64,000 bases of DNA from Aradus depressus (Eukaryota; Arthropoda; Insecta; Hemiptera; Aradidae), in assembly GCA_963662175.1 (NCBI GenBank), contig OY759214.1:6448001-6512000 (forward strand). The letters are read 5' to 3'. Numbering within the stretch: position 1 is the stretch's first letter; every line of letters starts with the position of its first letter. The notes below the pieces were generated by a model. The model was not told where the DNA came from. It made no database searches and worked only from the letters and a program-made list of their open reading frames with translations. Both the position numbers and the translations under genes were made by a program. Positions 53,466-64,000 of the stretch are shown here, in pieces.

Positions 53466-53905
53466 TCAAAAAGGCTAAGAGAGGCCTTCATCCACGTATG
53501 ATGTTTGGTGGGATATGGAAGGAATAATCCATTACAATTGTTTTTAATGTAACCAATCAAGAAAGAGGTCTACTGCCAACTACTTGACCGTATGATGAAA
53601 GCATTGGAAGAAAAAATTACCTTCTCTGGTCAATATGCGCTGATTTTTATTCGACCAGGACAACGGCAGACCTCACACTGCTGAGACCCTACAAAAACTA
53701 CACCATTGCTGTTGGCACATTATAAGACAGCCACGATATTCTCTCGGCATAGATATTCTCCCCTTCAGATATCCCACCTGTTTCAGAATCTCCGGGACTA
53801 CCTAATTGGCCAGTGGATGAATACATCGGGAGAGGTAAAAGGAGCAGTAGTTTCATTTTTCGGATCAAAATGTAGTATTTTTGTAAAATAGGGAATTGAA
53901 AATTT
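53466..53905 (+). pseudogene. mariner transposase relic, C-terminal half
   Basis: Across three frames the pieces appear in the right order: KKAKRGLHPRMM, VWWDMEGIIHYNCF, EVYCQLLDRMMKALEEK, FDQDNGRPHTAETLQKLHH, then RYSPLQISHLFQNLRDYLIG and VKGAVVSFFGSKCSIF. The WWD and DNxRPHxA blocks hold the first two catalytic aspartates of mariner transposases, and YSPDLAPSDYHLF, here degraded to YSPLQISHLF, should hold the third. That aspartate is lost. Several frameshifts and stops are present. A different and more divergent lineage from the relic at 16.1 kb. Confidence 0.75.
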
Positions 53906-54085
53906 AAATAAAAATAAACAGTAAGTTTTTTATTACTTTTTATCCGAAAATACAAAAACCGACATTACTTATGGGATGACCTGATACATACTAGAAAATG
54001 TAATCATATATCTTCCATTATTTATTATTTATTTAAATTAAATATTATTATTTATTTTAATATTATTATTTATCTCATACATATG

Positions 54086-54432
54086 GTTAGGTTAGGTTTT
54101 ATGACTCATGCCCGGGCTTTAACTACGAGGTCATATCGCCTACTACCAGAGCGCTCTATCGTCACTCTGGTGGACATGAGACCGACTCTACTGTGGGAGT
54201 CCTAAATTTTGCCTACCCTAAATTTTTATTCACCTAGGGCAGGGGTCTTTAACGAGTACCTGACATCATACAGGCTCGGGACCATCGCTTAACGTCCCAT
54301 CCGAAGGACGGCGTGCTTAAGTTTATTTTACCTCCCAGATAAAATAAACTAAGGACCTCGGTCGGGCTACGAACCCACGACCTTGAGCTCAGAAGTCAAG
54401 CACGCATACCACTGAGCTACCGGCGCCCTCTG
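54086..54432 (-). repeat. SINE-A, full length, reference copy
   Basis: TCTCATACATATG flanks it exactly at 54073-54085 and 54433-54445. On the minus strand: head GAGGGCGCCGGTAGCTCAGT and GTGGTATGCGTGC (A box), GTGGGTTCGTAGCCCGACC (B box with one change), a body of about 260 bases, and tail CATAAAACCTAACCTAAC. Total 347 bases. The perfect 13-bp duplication means insertion by LINE machinery and little change since. Confidence 0.9.
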
Positions 54433-54589
54433 TCTCATACATATGTGTTTGTATCCTAAAATTTAATATCGGTTGTTATATACGTTTTATAAGTTATTTT
54501 ATTGTTCAAATTCGTATCATGTATCAAATTACCATTTTATGGTTTAACAGAAATAAATATTTTTATTATTAAATTTTTAAGTCGCGCTC
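54433..54589. other. AT-rich stretch
   Basis: Nothing recognised. Confidence 0.4.
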
Positions 54590-54965
54590 CTCACCTCTGA
54601 ACCACCACCTTCCCTTCGGCCGATTTCGTTTGAAATTGAATGTGTTGTCCTTATTGGGATCTGAATCCACATATAAAATTTCGTGTCGATACGTCATTTA
54701 CGTAGGCAGTCATTGGGGTTTTTGTGTTAAGCTTTCTAATTATTCTCTCCTTTTTAAAGTTTTCGCTTTGAGCGATTTGGCTGAAAATTAATAGGTGTCG
54801 TCCTTATGAGGTTATGGAAACATATATACAATTTCATGTAGATATTTTCACTCTAGCAGGAGATATCATGTTCACAGAACACACACATAGAAAGAAATGT
54901 TTTTTTAAATTTTAGTCAGGAAGTCGGAAAACATAAAATTCCAATGAAATTTCAACATAGAATTG
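54590..54965 (-). repeat. Family R copy, minus strand
   Basis: TTCGGCCGATTTCGTTTG, AATTTCGTGTCGATACG, GGCTGAAAATTAATAGGTG blocks. Confidence 0.6.
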
Positions 54966-55021
54966 CCTCTCTCTGCATGTTTTTTTTTTTGGGGGGGGGG
55001 GGGGCCTCAAGAACATATTTT

Positions 55022-55125
55022 GCCTGGGGCCTCATGCATCCTGGGGCCTCATGCATCCTGGGGCCTCATGCATCCTGGGGCCTCATGCATCCTGGGGCCT
55101 CATGCATCCTGGGGCCTCCTGCATC
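55022..55125. repeat. 17-bp tandem repeat
   Basis: Six units of CCTGGGGCCTCATGCAT. Preceded by a G-run at 54993-55004. The frames across it are repeats, not proteins. Confidence 0.9.
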
Positions 55126-55255
55126 CCACCACTAGACACAACCTCAAATTTTGATTATTTGTTTTTATGTTTCCATAGTACAAGATGCCTTATAATTTCG
55201 CCGTGTCCGTCAAAGCTTTCTAGCATCTGCGTGATGAATTTTCGTTGGTAGATGT

Positions 55256-55424
55256 GTCTTGAGCACACCGTCCTTCGGATGTGACATTAATCAATGGTCC
55301 CCCTCCAGTGTGCTCCCTCTGCTTAACTCCAGAATTTAGGACTCCCACAGCATAGTTGGGCGAAGAAAGAGCTCTGGTAAGTAGACTTTATGACCTTGTT
55401 GTTAAAGCCCGGGCATGAATCCCG
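55256..55424 (+). repeat. SINE-A fragment
   Basis: GAGCACACCGTCCTTCGG, CACAGCATAGTTGGG, AAAGCCCGGGCATGAAT. Confidence 0.65.
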
Positions 55425-55816
55425 AAAACAAACATGCCCTATGAGCTGAGGAAGTGTTAATAAATCTAAACTGATGTCTCTTTAATATTTTGTTCAGTTG
55501 ACCCTTGAAATGTGTCATCTGGGACCAGTAGATTAGCTGGCCTGGATCGGATTAAAGTCCACCCACATAACTCTGTCTATCTAATCAATAATATTCAATC
55601 TTCAGTCCGATTCCAGTTCTTCGGCAATTCCATGCTCCGGATTATATCTATATCCAAACTCTATATGTATTCTTACTTCCCCCAGAAGTTTATTATAAGT
55701 ATATTTTTAAATAAATTGTATCTATCAAAAATACTGAATTATGTTCCATTTTCCTGAATCCAAAAATTGAGACATGACCACAATATATTGAGTATTTTTA
55801 TGATAAATAGTATATA
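55425..55816. other. Unassigned stretch
   Basis: No gene or repeat supported. Confidence 0.35.
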
Positions 55817-56068
55817 CACCCGGCTAAGGCCCTTAGGTTTTTATCTGAGATGTGAAAAAACCATGAGCACGTCGTCCTTTGAATGGGACGTTAAGCGATG
55901 GTCCCGAGCCTGTGCGATGTCAGGTACTCGTTAAGGACCCATATCCTAGGTGAATTTTTATTTAGGACTTCCACAGTAGAGTCGGGCTCATGTTCATCAG
56001 AGACGAAAGACCGCTCTGGTAGTAGGCGATATGTCCTCTTAGTTAAAGCCCGGGCATGCGTCATAATA
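55817..56068 (+). repeat. SINE-A copy without head
   Basis: CACCCGGCTAAGGCCCTTAG head end, GAGCACGTCGTCCTTTG, GGTCCCGAGCCTGTGCGATG, tail GCCCGGGCATGCGTCA. Confidence 0.75.
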
Positions 56069-56268
56069 ACTAATTCTATTTATATAATTTTCTTCTTGTA
56101 ATTCGATATCATACAGATATTATTTCACTTTTTTAAGTTAATTCAAATATTTGTAACAGTCAGAATGTCCCGTTAGACTCCCGTCCCGGGATAGGGTGTC
56201 ACAGCCGTGGGTAATCATGTGTAACCTGAAGATTGTGTAAATATTTGAACCTAGCAAACTTAAATGTT

Positions 56269-56483
56269 TCGTCACTCTGGTGGACATAAGACCGACTCTA
56301 TTGTTGGAGTCCTAAAATTTTGTCTACCCTAAATTTTTATTCACATAGGGGAGGGGTTTTAAACAAAACCTGACATGGTACAGGCACGAGACCATCTCTT
56401 AACGACCCATTGGCCGGGTTTCGAACCTGTGATCTTGAGCTTAGAAATCAAGCATGCTACCTGCGAGCAACCGATGCCCTCTT
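56269..56483 (-). repeat. SINE-A copy with head, tail missing
   Basis: CTCTGGTGGACATAAGACCG through GACCATCTCTTAACGACC, then GGCCGGGTTTCGAACCTGTG (B box) and GAGCAACCGATGCCC at the head end. Confidence 0.7.
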
Positions 56484-57065
56484 TTGCAGTTATAATAATG
56501 CATATCTAAGAAGTACATTGTTGAATGTATCTCACCCTAATAACTGCAAAGGCTTTACGTAAAACGGAAAACTGATACACCTCGAAGTCTTCGATAAGAA
56601 GGGACCTGAAGAAATGTGGTTGAGTTTATAGGATATTTCTTCAGAACGCTATAAATCAAACAGCGCTAGAATTATAGAGAAAAAAATACATAAAAATGTC
56701 CAATTTATCTTTTTTTTTTTTTGGCATTGAGGGCTGTGTTGTTGTTGAAAGTCAATGAGTTGGTAGTTAAGTTATTTCGATAAAACGTGTCCGTGGCGGT
56801 GGCCGGGTATGGTACACGGTCCAAAGAAGAGGCTGGAGTCACGAACCCTTCCAGCCAAATTATAGTGATCAGAGACTATAGTCATCACATGAGGGTGGAT
56901 TCATCAAGGGTTCTAAGTCCATGACGGAGAGTCAGCATGGCTTTACCTAACGATTAGCTGGCTCATGGTGTTTGCAATATCGTAATGCAGGCCAGGTTGC
57001 ATTTCACAGGGAGGCTGCTTTGTACTCTATTTAGACAGGCCACCATTAATAATAATAATAATAAT
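56484..57065 (+). repeat. Possible LINE 3' end with (AAT)n tail
   Basis: From about 56780 the sequence is less AT-rich (GGCGGTGGCCGGGTATGGTA, CCAGGTTGCATTTCACAGGG, GACAGGCCACC) and ends in AATAATAATAATAATAAT at 57045. This pattern fits a LINE or SINE 3' end with a triplet tail. No coding or box motifs found. Confidence 0.35.
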
Positions 57066-57409
57066 ATTATTTATTACAGTTAAACCATAACATTGTAATA
57101 GGATACGTCATAAGAATATATTATACACATTAAGATAGCTTATAATTTAGATACCTAAACATAATTAACAATACTACTAAAAAATACGTAGAAATTAATA
57201 AATAAATATTTGCAAATATGAGTATGAAAATAATAATATTAATAAATACAGTATTTTATAATTTAATCAAAATTAAGATACAATTTTTTATACTTTTCCG
57301 TAAGTGTCTTTTTCACGACATTTCGGGACGTTCTTACGACCTTCCATCAGAATAAAATGCAGCACAGCGACACGGTAACAGAAGAATAAGTCTCGATGGA
57401 TATCCTTAT
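57066..57409. other. AT-rich stretch
   Basis: Nothing recognised. Confidence 0.4.
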
Positions 57410-57725
57410 GTTTAATGCAACCCCCCCCCCCCCCCCCCCTCTTCTGGTCCCTTCCCTCCCTTAAGCTGATTTGGATGAATATTCATAGTATGGTTTTGGA
57501 TTTACATATTAAATTTACATTCATTACGTCAGCAGTTATCGGGTTTTTTGAGTTAAGCCCCCTTTGCCTCTCCCTCATTATATTAATCTCTTTTCCCCCT
57601 TTTGTGCGATTTGATTGAAAATCAATAATCAATACCATGTTGAAAATATCTGACGGGAGATATGGTGTTCAGAAATACACAGCATAGACAGAAAAACAGC
57701 GTAGACACAAAACACAGACTGAAAT
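57410..57725 (-). repeat. Family R fragment, minus strand
   Basis: C-run 57421-57439, TTAAGCTGATTTGGATGAA, TTACGTCAGCAGTTATCGGG. Head to head with the next copy. Confidence 0.55.
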
Positions 57726-57989
57726 TTCAATTTTCTCAGCTATAAGAAATACAGAGGAAAGAAATTTGATGTTGGCTTTCCAACGGAATTACATATTTTC
57801 CAACCCTCTGATTCTGAAAATGAAAACTGAACACTCTGTGTGTCTGTGTGTACAATAACTCCCGATGGAATGCATGGATCGACACGAAATTTCATACGTA
57901 CCCAGAACAACTTAATTGAATTTCAGTCAAAGATCAACTCAAAAAACCCAATAACTGTAGATATAGTGAATATATCGACATAAAATTTT
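57726..57989 (+). repeat. Family R left part before the satellite
   Basis: TATAAGAAATACAGAGGAAAG, CAATAACTCCCGATGGAATG, GGATCGACACGAAATTTCAT, AATATATCGACATAAAATTT. The R sequence runs straight into the first satellite unit. Confidence 0.65.
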
Positions 57990-60900
57990 ATACTTTAAAA
58001 TCACATATAACGGCACCTACTAATTTTATACTTTAAATCACATATAACGGCACCTATTAATTTTATACTTTAAAATCACATATAAAGGCACCTATTAATT
58101 TTATACTTTAAAATCACATATAACGGCACCTAATAATTTTATACTTTAAAATCACATATAACGGCACCTATTCATTTAATACTTTAAAATCACATATAAC
58201 GGCACCTATTAATTTTATACTTTAAAATCACATATAACGGCACCTATTCATTTAATACCTCAAAATCACATATAACGGCACCTATTCATTTAATACTTTA
58301 AAATCACATATAACGGCACCTAATAATTTTATACTTTAAAATCACATATAACGGCACCTATTCATTTAATACTTTAAAATCACATATAACGGCATCTATT
58401 CATTTAATACTTTAAAATCACATATAACGGCACCTATTAATTTTATACTTTAAAATCACATATAACGGCACCTATTCATTTAATACTTTAAAATCACATA
58501 TAACGGCACCTATTCATTTTATACTTTAAAATCACATATAACGGCACCTATTCATTTAATACTTTAAAATCACATATAACGGCACCTATTAATTTTATAC
58601 TTTAAAATCACATATAACGGCACCTATTCATTTAATACTTTAAAATCACATATAACGGCACCTATTCATTTTATACTTTAAAATCACATATAACGGCACC
58701 TATTCATTTTATACTTTAAAATCACATATAACGGCATCTATTCATTTAATACTTTAAAATCACATATAACGGCATCTATTCATTTAATACTTTAAAATCA
58801 CATATAACGGCACCTATTCATTTTATACTTTAAAATCACATATAACGGCACCTAATAATTTTATACTTTAAAATCACATATAACGGCACCTATTCATTTA
58901 TTACTTTAAAATCACATATAACGGCATCTATTCATTTAATACTTTAAAATCACATATAACGGCACCTATTAATTTTATACTTTAAATCACATATAACGGC
59001 ACCTATTAATTTTATACTTTAAAATCACATATAACGGCACCTATTAATTTTATACTTTAAAATCACATATAACGGCACCTATTCATTTAATACCTCAAAA
59101 TCACATATAACGGCATCTATTCATTTAATACTTTAAAATCACATATAACGGCACCTATTCATTTTATACTTTAAAATCACATATAACGGCACCTATTCAT
59201 TTTATACTTTAAAATCACATATAACGGCACCTAATAATTTTATACTTTAAAATCACATATAACGGCACCTATTCATTTAATACTTTAAAATCACATATAA
59301 CGGCATCTATTCATTTAATACTTTAAAATCACATATAACGGCACCTATTAATTTTATACTTTAAATCACATATAACGGCACCTATTAATTTTATACTTTA
59401 AAATCACATATAACGGCACCTATTCATTTAATACTTTAAAATCACATATAACGGCACCTATTCATTTAATACTTTAAAATCACATATAACGGCATCTATT
59501 CATTTAATACTTTAAAATCACATATAACGGCACCTATTCATTTTATACTTTAAAATCACATATAACGGCACCTATTCATTTTATACTTTAAAATCACATA
59601 TAACGGCACCTAATAATTTTATACTTTAAAATCACATATAACGGCACCTATTCATTTAATACTTTAAAATCACATATAACGGCATCTATTCATTTAATAC
59701 TTTAAAATCACATATAACGGCACCTATTAATTTTATACTTTAAATCACATATAACGGCACCTATTAATTTTATACTTTAAAATCACATATAACGGCATCT
59801 ATTCATTTAATACTTTAAAATCACATATAACGGCACCTATTCATTTTATACTTTAAAATCACATATAACGGCACCTATTCATTTTATACTTTAAAATCAC
59901 ATATAACGGCACCTAATAATTTTATACTTTAAAATCACATATAACGGCACCTATTCATTTAATACTTTAAAATCACATATAACGGCATCTATTCATTTAA
60001 TACTTTAAAATCACATATAACGGCACCTATTAATTTTATACTTTAAATCACATATAACGGCACCTATTAATTTTATACTTTAAAATCACATATAACGGCA
60101 CCTATTAATTTTATACTTTAAAATCACATATAACGGCACCTATTCATTTAATACCTCAAAATCACATATAACGGCACCTATTCATTTAATACTTTAAAAT
60201 CACATATAACGGCACCTAATAATTTTATACTTTAAAATCACATATAACGGCACCTATTCATTTAATACTTTAAAATCACATATAACGGCATCTATTCATT
60301 TAATACTTTAAAATCACATATAACGGCACCTATTCATTTAATACTTTAAAATCACATATAACGGCACCTAATAATTTTATACTTTAAAATCACATATAAC
60401 GGCATCTATTCATTTAATACTTTAAAATCACATATAACGGCACCTAATAATTTTATACTTTAAAATCACATATAACGGCACCTATTCATTTAATACTTTA
60501 AAATCACATATAACGGCATCTATTCATTTAATACTTTAAAATCACATATAACGGCACCTATTCATTTTATACTTTAAAATCACATATAACGGCACCTAAT
60601 AATTTTATACTTTAAAATCACATATAACGGCACCTATTCATTTAATACTTTAAAATCACATATAACGGCACCTATTCATTTTATACTTTAAAATCACATA
60701 TAACGGCACCTATTCATTTAATACTTTAAAATCACATATAACGGCACCTAATAATTTTATACTTTAAAATCACATATAACGGCACCTATTCATTTAATAC
60801 TTTAAAATCACATATAACGGCACCTATTAATTTTATACTTTAAAATCACATATAACGGCACCTATTCATTTAATACCTCAAAATCACATATAACGGCACC

Positions 60901-63719
60901 TATTCATTTAATACTTTAAAATCACATATAACGGCACCTAATAATTTTATACTTTAAAATCACATATAACGGCACCTATTCATTTAATACTTTAAAATCA
61001 CATATAACGGCACCTATTAATTTTATACTTTAAAATCACATATAACGGCATCTATTCATTTAATACTTTAAAATCACATATAACGGCACCTATTAATTTT
61101 ATACTTTAAAATCACATATAACGGCACCTATTCATTTAATACTTTAAAATCACATATAACGGCACCTATTCATTTTATACTTTAAAATCACATATAACGG
61201 CACCTATTCATTTTATACTTTAAAATCACATATAACGGCATCTATTCATTTAATACTTTAAAATCACATATAACGGCATCTATTCATTTAATACTTTAAA
61301 ATCACATATAACGGCATCTATTCATTTAATACTTTAAAATCACATATAACGGCATCTATTCATTTAATACTTTAAAATCACATATAACGGCACCTATTCA
61401 TTTTATACTTTAAAATCACATATAACGGCACCTATTCATTTAATACTTTAAAATCACATATAACGGCACCTAATAATTTTATACTTTAAAATCACATATA
61501 ACGGCACCTATTCATTCAATACTTTAAAATCACATATAACGGCATCTATTCATTTAATACTTTAAAATCACATATAACGGCACCTATTCATTTAATACTT
61601 TAAAATCACATATAACGGCATCTATTCATTTAATACTTTAAAATCACATATAACGGCACCTATTCATTTTATACTTTAAAATCACATATAACGGCACCTA
61701 TTCATTTTATACTTTAAAATCACATATAACGGCACCTAATAATTTTATACTTTAAAATCACATATAACGGCACCTATTCATTTAATACTTTAAAATCACA
61801 TATAACGGCATCTATTCATTTAATACTTTAAAATCACATATAACGGCACCTATTAATTTTATACTTTAAATCACATATAACGGCACCTATTAATTTTATA
61901 CTTTAAAATCACATATAACGGCACCTATTAATTTTATACTTTAAAATCACATATAACGGCACCTATTCATTTAATACCTCAAAATCACATATAACGGCAT
62001 CTATTCATTTAATACTTTAAAATCACATATAACGGCACCTATTCATTTTATACTTTAAAATCACATATAACGGCACCTATTCATTTAATACTTTAAAATC
62101 ACATATAACGGCACCTAATAATTTTATACTTTAAAATCACATATAACGGCACCTATTCATTTAATACTTTAAAATCACATATAACGGCATCTATTCATTT
62201 AATACTTTAAAATCACATATAACGGCACCTATTAATTTTATACTTTAAATCACATATAACGGCACCTATTAATTTTATACTTTAAAATCACATATAACGG
62301 CACCTAATAAATTTATACTTTAAAATCACATATAACGGCACCTATTCATTTAATACTTTAAAATCACATATAACGGCATCTATTCATTTAATACTTTAAA
62401 ATCACATATAACGGCACCTATTCATTTAATACTTTAAAATCACATATAACGGCACCTAATAATTTTATACTTTAAAATCACATATAACGGCATCTATTCA
62501 TTTAATACTTTAAAATCACATATAACGGCACCTAATAATTTTATACTTTAAAATCACATATAACGGCACCTATTCATTTAATACTTTAAAATCACATATA
62601 ACGGCATCTATTCATTTAATACTTTAAAATCACATATAACGGCACCTATTCATTTTATACTTTAAAATCACATATAACGGCACCTATTCATTTAATACTT
62701 TAAAATCACATATAACGGCACCTAATAATTTTATACTTTAAAATCACATATAACGGCACCTATTCATTTAATACTTTAAAATCACATATAACGGCACCTA
62801 TTCATTTTATACTTTAAAATCACATATAACGGCACCTATTCATTTAATACTTTAAAATCACATATAACGGCACCTAATAATTTTATACTTTAAAATCACA
62901 TATAACGGCACCTATTCATTTAATACTTTAAAATCACATATAACGGCACCTATTAATTTTATACTTTAAAATCACATATAACGGCACCTATTCATTTAAT
63001 ACCTCAAAATCACATATAACGGCACCTATTCATTTAATACTTTAAAATCACATATAACGGCACCTAATAATTTTATACTTTAAAATCACATATAACGGCA
63101 CCTATTCATTTAATACTTTAAAATCACATATAACGGCACCTATTAATTTTATACTTTAAAATCACATATAACGGCATCTATTCATTTAATACTTTAAAAT
63201 CACATATAACGGCACCTAATAATTTTATACTTTAAAATCACATATAACGGCACCTAATAATTTTATACTTTAAAATCACATATAACGGCACCTATTCATT
63301 TAATACTTTAAAATCACATATAACGGCACCTATTCATTTAATACTTTAAAATCACATATAACGGCACCTAATAATTTTATACTTTAAAATCACATATAAC
63401 GGCACCTAATAATTTTATACTTTAAAATCACATATAACGGCACCTATTCATTTAATATTTTAAAATCACATATAACGGCACCTATTCATTTAATACTTTA
63501 AAATCACATATAACGGCACCTATTAATTTTATACTTTAAAATCACATATAACGGCACCTATTCATTTAATACTTTAAAATCACATATAACGACACCTAAT
63601 AATTTTATACTTTAAAATCACATATAACGGCACCTAATAATTTTATACTTTAAAATCACATATAACGGCACCTATTAATTTTATACTTTAAAATCACATA
63701 TAACGGCACCTATTAATTT
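57990..63719. repeat. 38-bp satellite, about 150 copies, higher-order structure
   Basis: Unit: ATACTTTAAAATCACATATA then ACGGCACCTATTMATTTW. Variants: the last 9 bases are ATTAATTTT, AATAATTTT, ATTCATTTA or ATTCATTTT; CACCT or CATCT; a one-base deletion (CTTTAAATC); and TACCTC for TACTTT. The deletion variant recurs at 58981, 59360 and 59739, exactly 379 bases (10 units minus 1) apart, then at 60042 (303 later), and the 379 spacing returns at 61865 and 62244. A run of about eight to ten variant units is therefore itself repeated. No spacer diversity, so this is not a CRISPR array. Confidence 0.97.
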
Positions 63720-64000
63720 CCCGAAGGAAAAGGGGAACAAAGGTGGGGGCTCAAAACGAAAATATCGACTGAAATGTAATATCTGATGATTCAGAAGTCC
63801 GTATGTCCAACTCAACTCAACGGCCGATTGGTTCTGGAGGGAGAGCAACAACTTAGTTGATTAATTCATATGGGGAAGTACATTGACGATCATTCACTGA
63901 AACCTTTTTTTCTTTTACTTTTGGAATCTGAAAACTTGAATCGTGTTATATAGTCAACATCGAGTTAATTACCAATATTCAACTTCCCCTATTTTTCATA
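63720..64000 (+). repeat. Family R right part after the satellite
   Basis: CCGAAGGAAAAGGGGAACAA resumes the R sequence after the last unit, then CGGCCGATTGGTTCTGGAGG, TATGGGGAAGTACATTGACG and GATCATTCACTG, the usual R end. The last 100 bases begin another R-like piece in the minus sense, cut by the window edge. Confidence 0.65.

Noticed and set aside
54380..54432. tRNA gene suggested by A and B boxes
   Set aside because: The same head is followed by a fixed non-tRNA body in many copies, and the acceptor ends do not pair. It is a SINE head. The same applies to 1184 and 29335.
57990..63719. CRISPR-like array
   Set aside because: Units are directly adjacent with no unique spacers, no cas genes are near, and the DNA is eukaryotic. 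It is a satellite.

Overview
This window looks like nuclear DNA of an insect. It is AT-rich, it lacks prokaryote-style gene packing, and it is filled with interspersed repeats and retroelement relics. It also holds one spliced, multi-membrane-span reading frame resembling an insect gustatory receptor. SINE tails carrying CCTAA units (complement of the insect TTAGG repeat) agree with an insect. The order, possibly Hemiptera, is only a guess.

Layout. 1-5.5 kb: SINE fragments, a hAT-like fold-back element with an 8-bp target duplication, a smaller inverted-repeat element, one unrecognised 103-codon reading frame and a fold-back Penelope-type repeat with a hammerhead-ribozyme-like motif. 5.6-13.5 kb: two Penelope-like elements with inverted arms and GIY-YIG endonuclease remnants, separated by copies of a dispersed family called R here. 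13.5-27.2 kb: mariner, hAT and non-LTR (LINE) relics, inverted-repeat elements of a family called T here, a polyA-tailed GC-rich retroposon, and many copies of a tRNA-derived SINE (SINE-A). One SINE-A copy splits a reverse transcriptase relic and has a 13-bp target duplication.

27.5-33.3 kb: the only candidate host gene, a receptor-like exon of 249 codons followed by three small candidate exons, all joined in phase 0. Its introns hold Penelope-type repeats, a second tRNA-derived SINE (SINE-B) and a LINE 3' end. Its first codons are duplicated just upstream, in frame, but separated from it by a stop. The receptor family's C-terminal signature was not found, so it may be broken.

33.4-57.7 kb: accessory DNA including nested inverted-repeat elements, a pogo-like terminus, a C-rich array, a ribozyme-like Penelope repeat, a Jockey-type relic, a purine-rich array, a 169-bp minisatellite of about ten copies, a mariner relic and a full SINE-A with perfect duplications. 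57.99-63.72 kb: about 150 copies of a 38-bp satellite with higher-order structure. The satellite and the purine array at 47 kb both appear to be expansions of different internal segments of family R.

There is no operon or pathway here. The logic of the window is element on element. The most interesting thread is a recurring CTGANGA / hairpin / GAAA structure in several unrelated Penelope-type terminal repeats, which can be folded as small hammerhead ribozymes. Repeat boundaries are read by eye and are approximate unless a target duplication is given.
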